Shown here piece after piece: positions 27,122-36,448 of a stretch of DNA of 64,000 nucleotides. Numbering within the stretch: position 1 is the first letter of the stretch; each line of letters starts with the position of its first letter. Below the pieces are notes generated by a model. The model did no database searches. It saw only the letters and a list, made by a program, of their open reading frames with translations, and was not told the DNA's origin. The DNA lies in the NCBI RefSeq assembly GCF_003730195.1, contig NZ_QWGG01000001.1, positions 868,001 through 932,000 on the forward strand, written 5' to 3'. Origin of the DNA: Halosimplex salinum (GTDB taxonomy: Archaea; Halobacteriota; Halobacteria; Halobacteriales; Haloarculaceae). A program made the translations under genes and the position numbers.

Positions 27122-29227
27122 TCAGGCGTCCGGCGAGAGTTCGACGGTGGTCGAGTCGTCGCCGAGCGTGACGGTCTCGGTGACGTCCTCGCCGTCGACG
27201 ACGGCGGTGACCTCGTACTCCCCTTTGAACCCGGTCGTGGTGAACCTGCCATCGGCGTCGGTCGTCCCGGACTCCTCGGTCCACCACTCGTCGAAGACGA
27301 GGTCCCGGTACTCGTCGAGAGCGGGCTTCTCCTCCCAGCCCTCCGCGAAGAAGGCGGCGTCGTCCCGCCAGTGGATCGGGCTGTAGATGCCCCAGACCAG
27401 GAACTGCTCGACGGCCGGGTGGCTGAACGTCGCCTTCAGGAACTGTCGGAAGAAGGTCGCCTTGTCCTCCTCGGGCCACCCGTCGTCGCTCATGTCGAAC
27501 TCGGTGATCCGGAGCGACACGTCGTTCTCGGCGTAGCGGTCGAGCCCCTCCAGCACCTGCTCGGGCGTCAGCGACGACCCCTGATCGAAGTGACACTGGA
27601 GTCCGACGAAGTCGAGGCCCGAGTCGGAGTCGTCCAGGTACCGGATCTGGCGCTCGTACTGGTCGCGAGTGCTCACGTACGGCCCGGTAAGCGTGTTGTA
27701 ATCGTTGATCCCGAGCGGCATCCCCTCGGGCGCGGCCCCACGGGCTTCGGAGAACCACTCCCGGAGGATCGGCGCTTCGACGGGGTCGGGGTCCTCGAGC
27801 GTGGAGTCCTCGGTCCCGGCGACGCCGTTGACCGCTTTGACGAGGCCGGGTTCGTGGATGACTTCGTTGACGACCTCCCACTCGACGATGTCGTCGCCGT
27901 AGTACTCGATGATGTCCGAGACGTGCTCCAGCGTCCGCTCGCGCACGTACTCCGGGTCGAGTTCGGGGTCGGTGACGCCGTTGTCCTCCCACTCCACGCC
28001 CATTGCGCTGACCACGTCCGGCGGGACGGCCCACGCGGAGACGCTGGCCCAGAGACAGACGTGCCCGCGCACGTCGAGGCCCTGGTCGAGGAGCCACTCG
28101 GTCGCCCCGTCCGAGAGGTCGCGGTTCTCCTCCCAGAAGCGCCACTTGTGGTGATTTCCGAGGACGGCGAGGTTGAACAGGTCCTTGACGTTCTCGCGGT
28201 AGGGGTCGCCCGGTTCGGTCTCCGCGAGCAGGTGGTTCGCGCTGACGGCGGTTCCGAAGCCGAACTCGTGTTCCCGCATCGCGACCTCGACGTCCGCCGC
28301 GTCGACGGCGTTCCCGTCGGCGTCGGTCACGTCGACGGTCAACTCGCTCGTCCGGTGGTCCGCGATGCGCTCGTCGGCCGCGGCCTCCCAGTCGCCGTCG
28401 TCGGTCCCACCATCGCCGCCGATCTCGCTGGCCGGGCCGCTGGGAAGCTCGTCGACGGACACGCCCTGCCCAAAGTCGATCAGCGCGATGCCGCCGATGT
28501 CGACCGTCTGCGGGCCGTATCCGAGGAACAGTTCCAGGCGCCACGTTCCGGCGTTCGCGTCGTAGTCGAACTGGATCGGGACGTAGTAGCGGGTCCACTC
28601 GGCGGAGGGCTGGACCTCCGGCGTCGAGCGAACCATGTTCGTATCGAGGTTGTCCTGATCCTTCGAGACGAACTGTACCGTCGGCTCGTTCTCGCTCTCC
28701 TCGGGACCTCGCAGGTAGACGACGCCCAGGAGCACGTCGCCGGAGTTCACCTCGGACCTCGTGGCGGTGCCTATCATCGTCACGTCCCACACGTTCTCCG
28801 TCTCCTCGGTGACGGTCACCCGAACGGCCGAGGAGAACGGCTGGCTCTCGTCCACGTCGATCTCCGAGGTCTCGGCCGCCGCTGCGCCGGCGCTGAAGGC
28901 GGCCATCGTACCCGCTTCGTAGTTCGCGTAGACGAACTCCCCGGCGGGCAGTCCCAGTTCCCCACCGAGGGTCCTCGCGAGCCCTCCGTAGTAGGGGTCG
29001 CGCGTCTCCGGCCAGCCCGTGGGGACAGAGACCGGAGTTCCCGACGGTGTCGCTGGCGGACCGCCGCCGTCGTCGCCGTCGCCACCGTCCGGCGCGTCCG
29101 TGTTCGAGTCCCCGCTGTCCCCTGGACAGCCCGCGAGCCCCGCCGCCGCGAGCGTTCCCAGAAGCGACCGCCGACCGAACGAGACCCCGTCACCGTCGTC
29201 ACCACCGTAGTTCGCGTCGTCTGACAT
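27122..29227 (-). CDS. Tat lipoprotein GH10 xylanase with one binding-type module (close paralogue of the preceding gene)
   Basis: A 701-residue lipid-anchored xylanase starting at MSDDANYGGD. Twin Arg 19-20 (FGRRSLLGTLAAAG) and Cys34 of the lipobox are followed by an Asp/Gly-rich linker (about 36-60). One module (about 79-265) precedes the GH10 barrel with acid/base Glu455 (VVNE) and nucleophile Glu576 (ITEFD), and the same ~50-residue C-terminal beta domain closes it. It matches the gene at 24885 in length and in long blocks (GDPYRENVKDLFN, DPDPVEAPILREWFS), so the pair is a tandem duplication. In the module, the usual WWTE is replaced by WRLE, which may alter ligand binding. An in-frame start 9 codons upstream is less likely given the TATA position. 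Confidence 0.93.
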   Translation of the reverse strand: MSDDANYGGDDGDGVSFGRRSLLGTLAAAGLAGCPGDSGDSNTDAPDGGDGDDGGGPPATPSGTPVSVPTGWPETRDPYYGGLARTLGGELGLPAGEFVYANYEAGTMAAFSAGAAAAETSEIDVDESQPFSSAVRVTVTEETENVWDVTMIGTATRSEVNSGDVLLGVVYLRGPEESENEPTVQFVSKDQDNLDTNMVRSTPEVQPSAEWTRYYVPIQFDYDANAGTWRLELFLGYGPQTVDIGGIALIDFGQGVSVDELPSGPASEIGGDGGTDDGDWEAAADERIADHRTSELTVDVTDADGNAVDAADVEVAMREHEFGFGTAVSANHLLAETEPGDPYRENVKDLFNLAVLGNHHKWRFWEENRDLSDGATEWLLDQGLDVRGHVCLWASVSAWAVPPDVVSAMGVEWEDNGVTDPELDPEYVRERTLEHVSDIIEYYGDDIVEWEVVNEVIHEPGLVKAVNGVAGTEDSTLEDPDPVEAPILREWFSEARGAAPEGMPLGINDYNTLTGPYVSTRDQYERQIRYLDDSDSGLDFVGLQCHFDQGSSLTPEQVLEGLDRYAENDVSLRITEFDMSDDGWPEEDKATFFRQFLKATFSHPAVEQFLVWGIYSPIHWRDDAAFFAEGWEEKPALDEYRDLVFDEWWTEESGTTDADGRFTTTGFKGEYEVTAVVDGEDVTETVTLGDDSTTVELSPDA

Positions 29228-29253
29228 CGAAGTACCTGTACAGAGATCGATCA

Positions 29254-29265
29254 TATATAAAAAAC
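29254..29265 (-). promoter_or_regulatory. TATA element of the GH10 lipoprotein gene at 27122
   Basis: On the minus strand TTTTTTATATAT lies 27-38 bases before the ATG at 29227, the expected spacing for a leaderless haloarchaeal transcript. Confidence 0.6.
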
Positions 29266-29326
29266 GTTTAGATCCCGACCGGTCCCGCGTGACGGTGCGC
29301 TACCGCCGGGAACCGGTGGGCTCCAG

Positions 29327-32191
29327 TCAGGCCTCGGAGTCGTCTCCGTCGCCGCGGAACCGCGAGAGCGCACCGGCGCCGGCGAGACCCGTCAGTGCGG
29401 TGAGGACGCCCAGTCCCGGCCCGTCGCCGGACGTTGTGTCGGCGTCCGTCCCGGCGCCGCCCGCGCCGTCGTCGGTCGCGGTCCCGGTGCCACCCATCCC
29501 GGCGTCTGTCGCGGTGTCGGTGCCGTCCGTCCCGGAATCTGTCGCGGTGTCGGTCCCGTTCGTCCCGTCGTCGGTGTCGGTGGCGGTGGCGCTCCCGCCG
29601 TCGCCGCCGACCTGCACCTCGACGCTGTCCCCGCCCGCCGAGAGGGTCGCCGTCGCCGTCGTCTCCGCGTCGTCGGTCGAGACGGTGACCTCGTACTCGC
29701 CGTGGTGACCGGTCGCGGCGAACTGGCCGTCGGCGCCGGTGGTCCCGCTCTCCTCGGTCCACCACTGGTCGAAGACGAGGTCGCGGTACCTGTCGAGGGC
29801 GGGTTTCTCCTCCCAACCGGCCGAGAAGAAGACGGCGTCGTCGCGCCAGTGGAGTTCGTCGTTGATGCCCCAGACGAGGAACTGGTCGACGGCCGGGTGA
29901 CTGTAGACCGTCTTGAGGAACTGGTAGAAGAAGTCGGCCTTGTCCGCCTCCGGCCACGTGTCGTCGGACATGTCGAACTCCGTGATCCGGAGGCGCACGT
30001 CGTCGTCGGCGTAGCGGTCGAGCCCCTGCATCACCTCGCTCGGGAGCAACGCGGAGCTCTGGCTGAAGTGGCTCTGCACGCCGGCGAAGTCCAGCCCGGC
30101 GTCGGTGTCCCGGACGTACTGGATCTGGGTCTCGTACTGGTCCCGGGTGCCGCTGTAGGGGCCGACGAGCGTGTTGTAGTCGTTGATGCCCAGCGGCTGA
30201 CCGTCGGGGCCCGCCTCGCGGGCCGTTCCGAACCACTCGTCGAGGACCGGCGCTTCGACGGGGTTCACGTCGTCACCGTGGATCGCCCGGACGAATCCGG
30301 GGACGTGCGTGAGTTCGTTGATGACCTCCCACTCGTCGATGCGGTCGCCGTAGTAGCCGATGATGTCCTCGACGTGCGCGGTCGTCTCAGTGCGGACGTA
30401 CTCCGAATCGGCCTCGCTGGGGACGACCTCGCCGGCGTCGTCGTCCCAGCCCATCGCGTCGACGACGTCGTCGGGCACGGCGGCCGAATCGATACTGGCC
30501 CACAGCGCGACGTGACCGCGGACGTACCAGTCCTGGTCCTCCATCCAGTCGACGGCCGCGTCGGCGGAGTCCTGCCCCCTCTCCCAGAAGGCCCACTTGT
30601 GGTAGTTCTCGAGGACGCCGGTGTTGAACAGCTCCTTGCGGTGCTCCCGGTAGGGGTCGCCCTCCTCCGTGTTCTCGACGAGATGGGGCGCGTTGACCAT
30701 CGTCCCGAAGCGGAACTCGTGTTCGACCATCGAGACGGAGACGTCGGCGCCCTCGATCGGGTCGCCGCTCTCGTCGACGGCCGAAACGGTCAGCTCCGAG
30801 GTGCGGTTCTCCTCGATGCGCTGGTCGGCCTGCTCCTCCCAGTCGTCGGCGGGCGACTCCTCCCAGACGGGGAGGTCGCCGACGTCGTCGTTCCCGCCGA
30901 AGTCGATCAGCGCGAGGCCGCCGACGTCGACGGTCTGGACCTTCGCGCCGAGCCAGATCTCGGTCCACCAGTCGCCGGGTTCGCCGTCGACGCCGAACTC
31001 GACGGGGAAGTAGTATCGCTCCCACTCGCTGCCGACCGACGGGGCGCCCTTCGTCACGTAGTTCTGGGCGACGTTGTCCGTCTCGCTGGCCTTGTAGGTG
31101 ACCTGTGCGCTCTCCTCGTCGGGCGTGCGCAGGTAGGCGACGCCGAGCAACACGTCGCCGGACTGGACGGCGCGGTCGGCGACGGTCCCGAGGAAGTTGA
31201 CGCTGTAGTTGTTCTCGACTTCCTCGGTGACGTCCAGCCGCGCGGCCTCGTCGAAGGGGACGTCGGCGTCGGAGACGTCTAGCGACGACCGCTCGGCGGC
31301 CTCCGTCGTCCCGCCGAGGGTGTACGTCGACAGCGTGTCGGCCGGGTTGTCGGCGTAGACGAACTCACCAGGGCCCAGGTCCATGCCGTCGAGTTCGTCG
31401 ATCAGCGACGAGTAGTAGGCGTCCTCGACCTCGGGCCACGCGTCGGGACCCTCGTTGCTCCCGCCGGAGTCGTCGCCGCCGCCGGCCTCGGCCTGACTGG
31501 CAGCTCCGGACGGCAGGTCTCCGACGGCGACGTCGGTGTCGGAGTAGTCCAGGAGCGCGAGCCCGCCGACGTCGACGGTCTGGGTGCCGTAGGCGAGCCA
31601 GAACTCGGTCCACCAGTCGCCGGCATCGGCGCCGGTGCCGTACTCGATAGGGAAGTAGTACCGCTCCCACTCCGAGCCGAACGTCGGCTGGCTGTCGCTG
31701 GCGACCTCGTTGGAGTACTCGGCGGCGTAGCGGGCGTGGTAGTTGACCTCCGCCTCGCCCTCCGGTGCGCGCAGATAGGCGACGCCCAGCAGGACGTCGC
31801 CCTCGGCGGCGGCCGAGTCGCTCACGTCGGCCCGGAGATTGACGTCGTAGTCGTTGTCGGTCTCCTCGGGAATCTCGACGCGGGAGGCGTGACCGAACGG
31901 CCGGTCCTCGACGTCCAGCCCGGAGACGTTCGCGAACTCCTCGGTGCCGCCGAACTGGTACGCGTCCCAGGTGTCGCTCTCGTTGTCCGCGTAGACGAAC
32001 GACGGCTCGGGCAGTCCCATCTCGGTGAGATCGGAGACGAGCGTCCCGTAGTACCCGTCCTCCTGTGCGCCGGCGATGCCGGCGACGCCCGCCGCGCCGA
32101 GCCCGGCGAGCCCGCTCATGAACGGGCGGCGGGACAGCGAGAACCGCTCGTCCGAGTCGTCGCGCTGGTCGAACCGGTCTTCGGATGACAT
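29327..32191 (-). CDS. Secreted GH10 xylanase with two binding-type modules and C-terminal anchor
   Basis: A 954-residue extracellular xylanase from MSSEDRFDQR. The Tat leader (LSRRPFMSGLAG, twin Arg 21-22) ends near AGAQ with no lipobox. Two modules (about 46-230 and 258-442) precede the GH10 barrel, with acid/base Glu626 in INE and nucleophile Glu738 in ITEFD. A short beta domain follows. A Thr/Asp/Gly-rich stalk with repeated DGT/TAT units then leads to GPGLGVLTALTGLAGAG, a hydrophobic helix with a charged tail that resembles archaeosortase-processed C-termini. It is most similar to the 1480-residue enzyme (shared GVLENYHKW and VDWMEDQDWYVRGHV blocks). Thus the four genes form two pairs, lipoprotein and stalk-anchored. 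It is divergent from the GH67 gene across 203 bp. Confidence 0.93.
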   Translation of the reverse strand: MSSEDRFDQRDDSDERFSLSRRPFMSGLAGLGAAGVAGIAGAQEDGYYGTLVSDLTEMGLPEPSFVYADNESDTWDAYQFGGTEEFANVSGLDVEDRPFGHASRVEIPEETDNDYDVNLRADVSDSAAAEGDVLLGVAYLRAPEGEAEVNYHARYAAEYSNEVASDSQPTFGSEWERYYFPIEYGTGADAGDWWTEFWLAYGTQTVDVGGLALLDYSDTDVAVGDLPSGAASQAEAGGGDDSGGSNEGPDAWPEVEDAYYSSLIDELDGMDLGPGEFVYADNPADTLSTYTLGGTTEAAERSSLDVSDADVPFDEAARLDVTEEVENNYSVNFLGTVADRAVQSGDVLLGVAYLRTPDEESAQVTYKASETDNVAQNYVTKGAPSVGSEWERYYFPVEFGVDGEPGDWWTEIWLGAKVQTVDVGGLALIDFGGNDDVGDLPVWEESPADDWEEQADQRIEENRTSELTVSAVDESGDPIEGADVSVSMVEHEFRFGTMVNAPHLVENTEEGDPYREHRKELFNTGVLENYHKWAFWERGQDSADAAVDWMEDQDWYVRGHVALWASIDSAAVPDDVVDAMGWDDDAGEVVPSEADSEYVRTETTAHVEDIIGYYGDRIDEWEVINELTHVPGFVRAIHGDDVNPVEAPVLDEWFGTAREAGPDGQPLGINDYNTLVGPYSGTRDQYETQIQYVRDTDAGLDFAGVQSHFSQSSALLPSEVMQGLDRYADDDVRLRITEFDMSDDTWPEADKADFFYQFLKTVYSHPAVDQFLVWGINDELHWRDDAVFFSAGWEEKPALDRYRDLVFDQWWTEESGTTGADGQFAATGHHGEYEVTVSTDDAETTATATLSAGGDSVEVQVGGDGGSATATDTDDGTNGTDTATDSGTDGTDTATDAGMGGTGTATDDGAGGAGTDADTTSGDGPGLGVLTALTGLAGAGALSRFRGDGDDSEA

Positions 32192-32394
32192 GTGATTGTC
32201 CGGTAGGAAAGACACGTCAAAAGGATTTCCTTCGAGAGCGCAGTTCGACACGCCGTCGCGATGCGGTCTCGCGGTTCGACCCCGCGGGGCGCGTCACCTC
32301 CCGTGCCGACCGCAGCGGCGCTCCTGTGGACGGCTCTGCCCGCGTTCGCCCCCTCCGCCAGCGTTTTGGTGGGTGCCGAGAAAGCGGGTCACGT

Positions 32395-34467
32395 ATGCCA
32401 ACGTACGACGACTGCTGGCTCCGGTACGAGGAGGTCACCGACGAGGACCTCCGGGCCTCGTACCGCCGACTGTGTTCTCACGCCTACGTCTCCGAGGAGT
32501 CGCGCGAACTCGGCGCGGTCCGCGAGGAACTGCGCCGCGGCCTCGGCGGCCTGCTCGGTCGGGACCCCCATCTGTGGCAACACCCACCCCGTACGACCGA
32601 CGGATTCCTCGCCATCGGCACGCCCTCCGACATGGACGTGGTGGCACAGGCCGTCGACGAGGACCGCGTCGCCGACCTCGCCGAGGACGGCTACGTGATC
32701 ACCACGGGCGAGTGGGAGGGGAGCGATACGCTCGTCGTCTCCGCGTCGTCCGACAGCGGCCTCGTCTACGGAACCTTCCATCTCCTGCGCCTGCTCGCGA
32801 CTCGCCAACCGATCGAGGACGTCCACCTCGTCGAGGAACCCGCCTCGCCCGACCGCCTTATCAACCACTGGGACAACCCGTTCCGCGGGTCGGTGGAGCG
32901 GGGCTACGCCGGGCAGTCCATCTTCGACTTCGAACGGCTGCCGGACCTGCGCGAGCGCTACCGCGACTACGCCCGCCTGCTGGCCTCCGTCGGGATCAAC
33001 GGCATCGTCCTGAACAACGTCAACACCCAGATCCCCGGCCGCGACAGCGCCAGCGAGGCCATGGAGGAACTGGCAGGCTGGCGGCTCCTCGAATCTCGCT
33101 ATCTGGAGAAACTCACCGGACTCGCCTCAGTGTTCCGGCGCTACGGGATCCAGACGTACCTCTCGATCAACTTCGGCGCCCCGGAGAAGGTCGGCGACCT
33201 CGACACCTCGGACCCGAACGACCCGGACGTCGAGCAGTGGTGGGCCGAGAAAGCGGACGAGGTGTACGACCTGATCCCCGATTTCGGCGGGTTCCTCGTC
33301 AAGGCCGACTCCGAGGGCCAGCCGGGGCCGTACAACTACGACGCCGACCACGTCGACGGCGCGAACGTCCTCGCGCGTGCGCTCGAACCCCACGGCGGTC
33401 GCGTCTGGTGGCGCGCGTTCGTCTACGGGTCGCACAAGGACCGCGCCGTCCAGCAGTACGACACCTTCGAACCGCTCGACGGCGAGTTCCACGACAACGT
33501 CACCGTCCAGGTGAAGAACGGCCCCATCGACTTCCAGCCCCGCGAGCCCGTCTCGCCGGTGTTCGGACAGATGCCGGACACCGATCTCGGACTCGAACTC
33601 CAGATCACCGGCGAGTACACCGGCCAGCACGTCCACGCCTGCTACCACGTCCCGATGTGGAAAGAGGTCCTCGAGTTCGACACCGACCCCGAGGGCCACG
33701 GCAGGAAAGTGAAGGATCTCTTCACCGACGAGGGGACCGGGATGGCCGGCGTCGGCGGGCCCGGCGAGGACCGGAGCTGGACCGGTCACTACCTCGCGCA
33801 AGCGAACCTCTACGGGTACGGCCGACTCGCGTGGGATCCCGACCTCGAAACCGAGGAGATCACCGACGAGTGGGTGCGCCAGACGTTCGGGCACGAGCGG
33901 AGCGTGGTCGAGACGGTCACCGGGATCATGCACGACACCTGGCCGGCGGTCATCGACTACTCGACGGGCGGCATCGGCCTGATGCACATGATGTACAACG
34001 GGAGCGCCTACCTCGAAAATCACTACGACCCCGGGCCCGAGGAGTGGCCGGGCTACACCGGCGCGACCGCGGACGGCATCGGCAAGGACCGCAACTCGAA
34101 GGGGAACGGCTACGCCCAGCAGTACCCCGACGCGCTCGCCGAAATGTACGACGACCCTGAGTCCTGCCCGAAGGAACTGCTCCTGTTCTTCCACCACCTC
34201 CCGTGGGACTACGAACTCGATGACGGTCGCACCGTCATCCAGACGCTGTACGACAACTGCTTCGCCGGCGTCGAGGAGACCCAGCGCCTCCGCGACGAGT
34301 GGCGAACGCTCGAGGGCGAGGTCGACGCGGAGCGCTACCGCCACGTCGCCGAGCGGTTCGACGAACAGGTCGAACACGCACGCGTGTGGCGTGACCGACT
34401 GTGCGAGTTCTTCTACGACCACTCGGAGATCCCCGACGAGCAGGGCCGAGTCCCCGCCGACGACTGA
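32395..34467 (+). CDS. GH67 alpha-glucuronidase
   Basis: A 690-residue enzyme that removes (4-O-methyl-)D-glucuronic acid from the non-reducing end of glucuronoxylo-oligosaccharides. It has the usual family length and no signal peptide, hence acts in the cytoplasm after import. The N-terminal domain (1-145) is followed by the barrel. Predicted catalytic acid is Glu307 in VKADSEGQPGP; the paired carboxylates are Asp379 (KNGPIDFQ) and Glu407 (GEYTGQ), matching the family's known triad. The C-terminal helical domain contains the substrate-contacting WTGHYLAQANLYGYGRLAW segment. The start is at MPTYDDCWLR; the 70 codons before it are Arg-rich and unlike coding DNA. Its product, a uronate, would feed the isomerase and dehydratase genes at 46275 and 42840. 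Confidence 0.94.
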   Translation: MPTYDDCWLRYEEVTDEDLRASYRRLCSHAYVSEESRELGAVREELRRGLGGLLGRDPHLWQHPPRTTDGFLAIGTPSDMDVVAQAVDEDRVADLAEDGYVITTGEWEGSDTLVVSASSDSGLVYGTFHLLRLLATRQPIEDVHLVEEPASPDRLINHWDNPFRGSVERGYAGQSIFDFERLPDLRERYRDYARLLASVGINGIVLNNVNTQIPGRDSASEAMEELAGWRLLESRYLEKLTGLASVFRRYGIQTYLSINFGAPEKVGDLDTSDPNDPDVEQWWAEKADEVYDLIPDFGGFLVKADSEGQPGPYNYDADHVDGANVLARALEPHGGRVWWRAFVYGSHKDRAVQQYDTFEPLDGEFHDNVTVQVKNGPIDFQPREPVSPVFGQMPDTDLGLELQITGEYTGQHVHACYHVPMWKEVLEFDTDPEGHGRKVKDLFTDEGTGMAGVGGPGEDRSWTGHYLAQANLYGYGRLAWDPDLETEEITDEWVRQTFGHERSVVETVTGIMHDTWPAVIDYSTGGIGLMHMMYNGSAYLENHYDPGPEEWPGYTGATADGIGKDRNSKGNGYAQQYPDALAEMYDDPESCPKELLLFFHHLPWDYELDDGRTVIQTLYDNCFAGVEETQRLRDEWRTLEGEVDAERYRHVAERFDEQVEHARVWRDRLCEFFYDHSEIPDEQGRVPADD

Positions 34468-34573
34468 GCGCCCCCGCTCTCCACTCGGGCGACGGTCGCC
34501 GTCTCCGGCCTCGGGCGACGCGAAAAATTCGAAACGGGTGTGTGGAGGACGAGCCGGGGACGAGAGGCCCCGA

Positions 34574-36181
34574 TCAGGAGACGTCGACGGTCACCGTGTC
34601 GGTCGTCGTGGTCCCTTCGTTGTCGGTCGCGTCGAGTTCGACCGTGTACGAGCCGGCCGAGTCGTAGGTGGTGTCAACGTACCAGCCCTGGCCGGTCTCG
34701 CCGTTGCCGAGAGTCCACGAGAGCGATTCGATCCAGTTGCCGTCATCGGTCGTATCGGTGACGCGGAAGGCGACCCGCTCGCCGACCGACGTCGAGGTCG
34801 TGTCCGGGTCGATCTCCGCGACCAGATCGCCACTCGAACCGTCGCTACCGTCGCTGCCGTCGCTTCCATCACTGCCGTCACTACCATCGCTGCCGTCGCT
34901 GCCGTCGTTACCGGATCCGTCCAGCGAGAACTCGAGGTAGTTGAGGTCCCACCAGCTCTCGTCCATCGAGACGCGGATCACCTGCTGGCCGGCGTCGAGC
35001 GAGACACCAGAGGTCGACACCGTCTCCCAGGAGTCCCAGCCCCCGGTGGCGCCGAAGTCCACGGTCCCGCTGACGTCCTGTCCGTCGACCTCGAGGTGGA
35101 AGGATCCGCCGCCCGAGTCGGAGGCGACCAGCGCGTCGAGCGTGTAGTCGCCCGACTGTTCGACGTCGACGGTGTACTCCACCCATTCGCCGGACTCGAT
35201 GTAACCGATGCTGTAGCCGGTACCGCCGCTGTTCGAGGAGATGTCGACCGCCTCGTCGGTGCGCATCGCACCGCCCTCGTTCTCGGACGTGTTGTCGCTG
35301 TAGGCGACACCGGAGCCGCCCTCGTCGTACTCCTCGGCCGGGATCTGGCCGGGGACCGCGTGGGGCGTGCCGTTGTAGGGCTGCTGGCTTCCGCTTCCAC
35401 CACCGCCATCGCCACCGTCATCGCCGCCACCGCCTCCACCGCCGTCGTCTCCACCGCCGGAACTCCCGATGGTGACGTCGGAGCTCCCGGTGGACTGGTA
35501 GGCCTCGGTGGCCATGATCTGGTAGTCGTGGCTGCCCATGTCCATGCCGTTGCTCTCCCAGGCGTCGAAGTGGTTCCCCGTCGTGATGGTCCCGCTCGTC
35601 CGCCCGTTCTGCCGGATGCTCCAGTACTGTTCGAAGGTCGCCGTGCCCTCGATGGACGGCGCGTCCTCCCGCAGGGACGTGTAGATGTCGTACGTCCCGC
35701 CGTCGGAATCGACTGTGCCCTGGAACTCGTCTCCTGGTTGGTAGGGGCCGTGGTCCTCGACGATGTAGTACTCGACGAGCGGATCGGTCGTCCACCCGTA
35801 GAGAGCGAGGTAGCCGTTGCTGCCCGGGTCGAACGTGGACGCCGTGTACTCGACGTTCCGGCGCGACCCGGTCTCCCAGCCCAGGCCACAGACCATGCTG
35901 TTCGTGTTGTTCCACTCCATGCTGTACTCGCCGGCTTCCCCCAGCGTCATCTCCACCGACCCCTCCTCGTCGGTCCAGAACGAGTAGAAGTACCCGTCGT
36001 GGGTGCCTGTCTGGTTCGACGTGATCGTCTCGCCGTGGGCGGCGACCGGGCTCGCCGCGGCGCCGAGGCCGAGTCCCGTTGCCGTCGCAGCTCCCACCGC
36101 TTTCATGTACTCGCGTCGGCCGAGTCCGCCTCGCCGTTCGTCGAACGATTCCTCGCCGTCGATGTCGCTATCTCTTGGCAT
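34574..36181 (-). CDS. Secreted GH11 xylanase with CBM6-like and PKD domains
   Basis: A 535-residue extracellular xylanase. The Tat leader ([12 protein letters not shown]) ends near AHG with no lipobox. The GH11 jelly-roll (about 52-238) has nucleophile Glu137 in PLVEYYIVE and acid/base Glu226 in MATEAYQS. A Gly/Asp linker is followed by a CBM6-like module (about 268-420, starting [18 protein letters not shown] and ending YLEFSLDG). A (Gly-Ser-Asp)n linker (about 424-450) leads to a PKD domain (453-535). GH11 is mostly bacterial and fungal, and GH11 genes in archaea are uncommon. The downstream GH67 gene is convergent; the GH11 paralogue at 36449 lies upstream on the same strand. The promoter is AT-rich, with TATA at 36221-36228. 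Confidence 0.94.
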   Translation of the reverse strand: MPRDSDIDGEESFDERRGGLGRREYMKAVGAATATGLGLGAAASPVAAHGETITSNQTGTHDGYFYSFWTDEEGSVEMTLGEAGEYSMEWNNTNSMVCGLGWETGSRRNVEYTASTFDPGSNGYLALYGWTTDPLVEYYIVEDHGPYQPGDEFQGTVDSDGGTYDIYTSLREDAPSIEGTATFEQYWSIRQNGRTSGTITTGNHFDAWESNGMDMGSHDYQIMATEAYQSTGSSDVTIGSSGGGDDGGGGGGGDDGGDGGGGSGSQQPYNGTPHAVPGQIPAEEYDEGGSGVAYSDNTSENEGGAMRTDEAVDISSNSGGTGYSIGYIESGEWVEYTVDVEQSGDYTLDALVASDSGGGSFHLEVDGQDVSGTVDFGATGGWDSWETVSTSGVSLDAGQQVIRVSMDESWWDLNYLEFSLDGSGNDGSDGSDGSDGSDGSDGSDGSDGSSGDLVAEIDPDTTSTSVGERVAFRVTDTTDDGNWIESLSWTLGNGETGQGWYVDTTYDSAGSYTVELDATDNEGTTTTDTVTVDVS

Positions 36182-36220
36182 GCTAGTACATCCCCCGCAT
36201 TCGTACCTCGCAGGAAGTGG

Positions 36221-36265
36221 GTATAAACATTTGCAGTTTTGATTACAGTTTATATAATTATTTCA
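36221..36265 (-). promoter_or_regulatory. Promoter and upstream element of the GH11 gene at 34574
   Basis: On the minus strand TGTTTATAC (about 36221-36229) lies about 40 bases before the ATG, suggesting a short 5' leader. Plus-strand GATTACA (36241-36247) and ATTATTTCA (36257-36265) recur, as TGTAATC and ATTATTTCA, upstream of the binding-protein gene at 14138. Confidence 0.45.
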
Positions 36266-36448
36266 ACATAGATTACATCAAACCCGCAGTGTCGACGCGG
36301 ATCAGCGAGGCAGTCAGTCGGGGCTCGCCGCTGTGGGGTGACGAGCGACGGAGCAGCGAGCCGTGGTCTGACCGAAAAGCCGGGCAGACCGTTCAGCTCG
36401 GTCGCGAACTACGGAGTCGCTCCCGCGTGGGAGACGCTCGACCGACGC

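Noticed and set aside
34840-34915. Tandem 9-base repeats as a possible intergenic minisatellite
   Set aside because: They lie inside the GH11 gene and encode a Gly-Ser-Asp linker between CBM6 and PKD domains.
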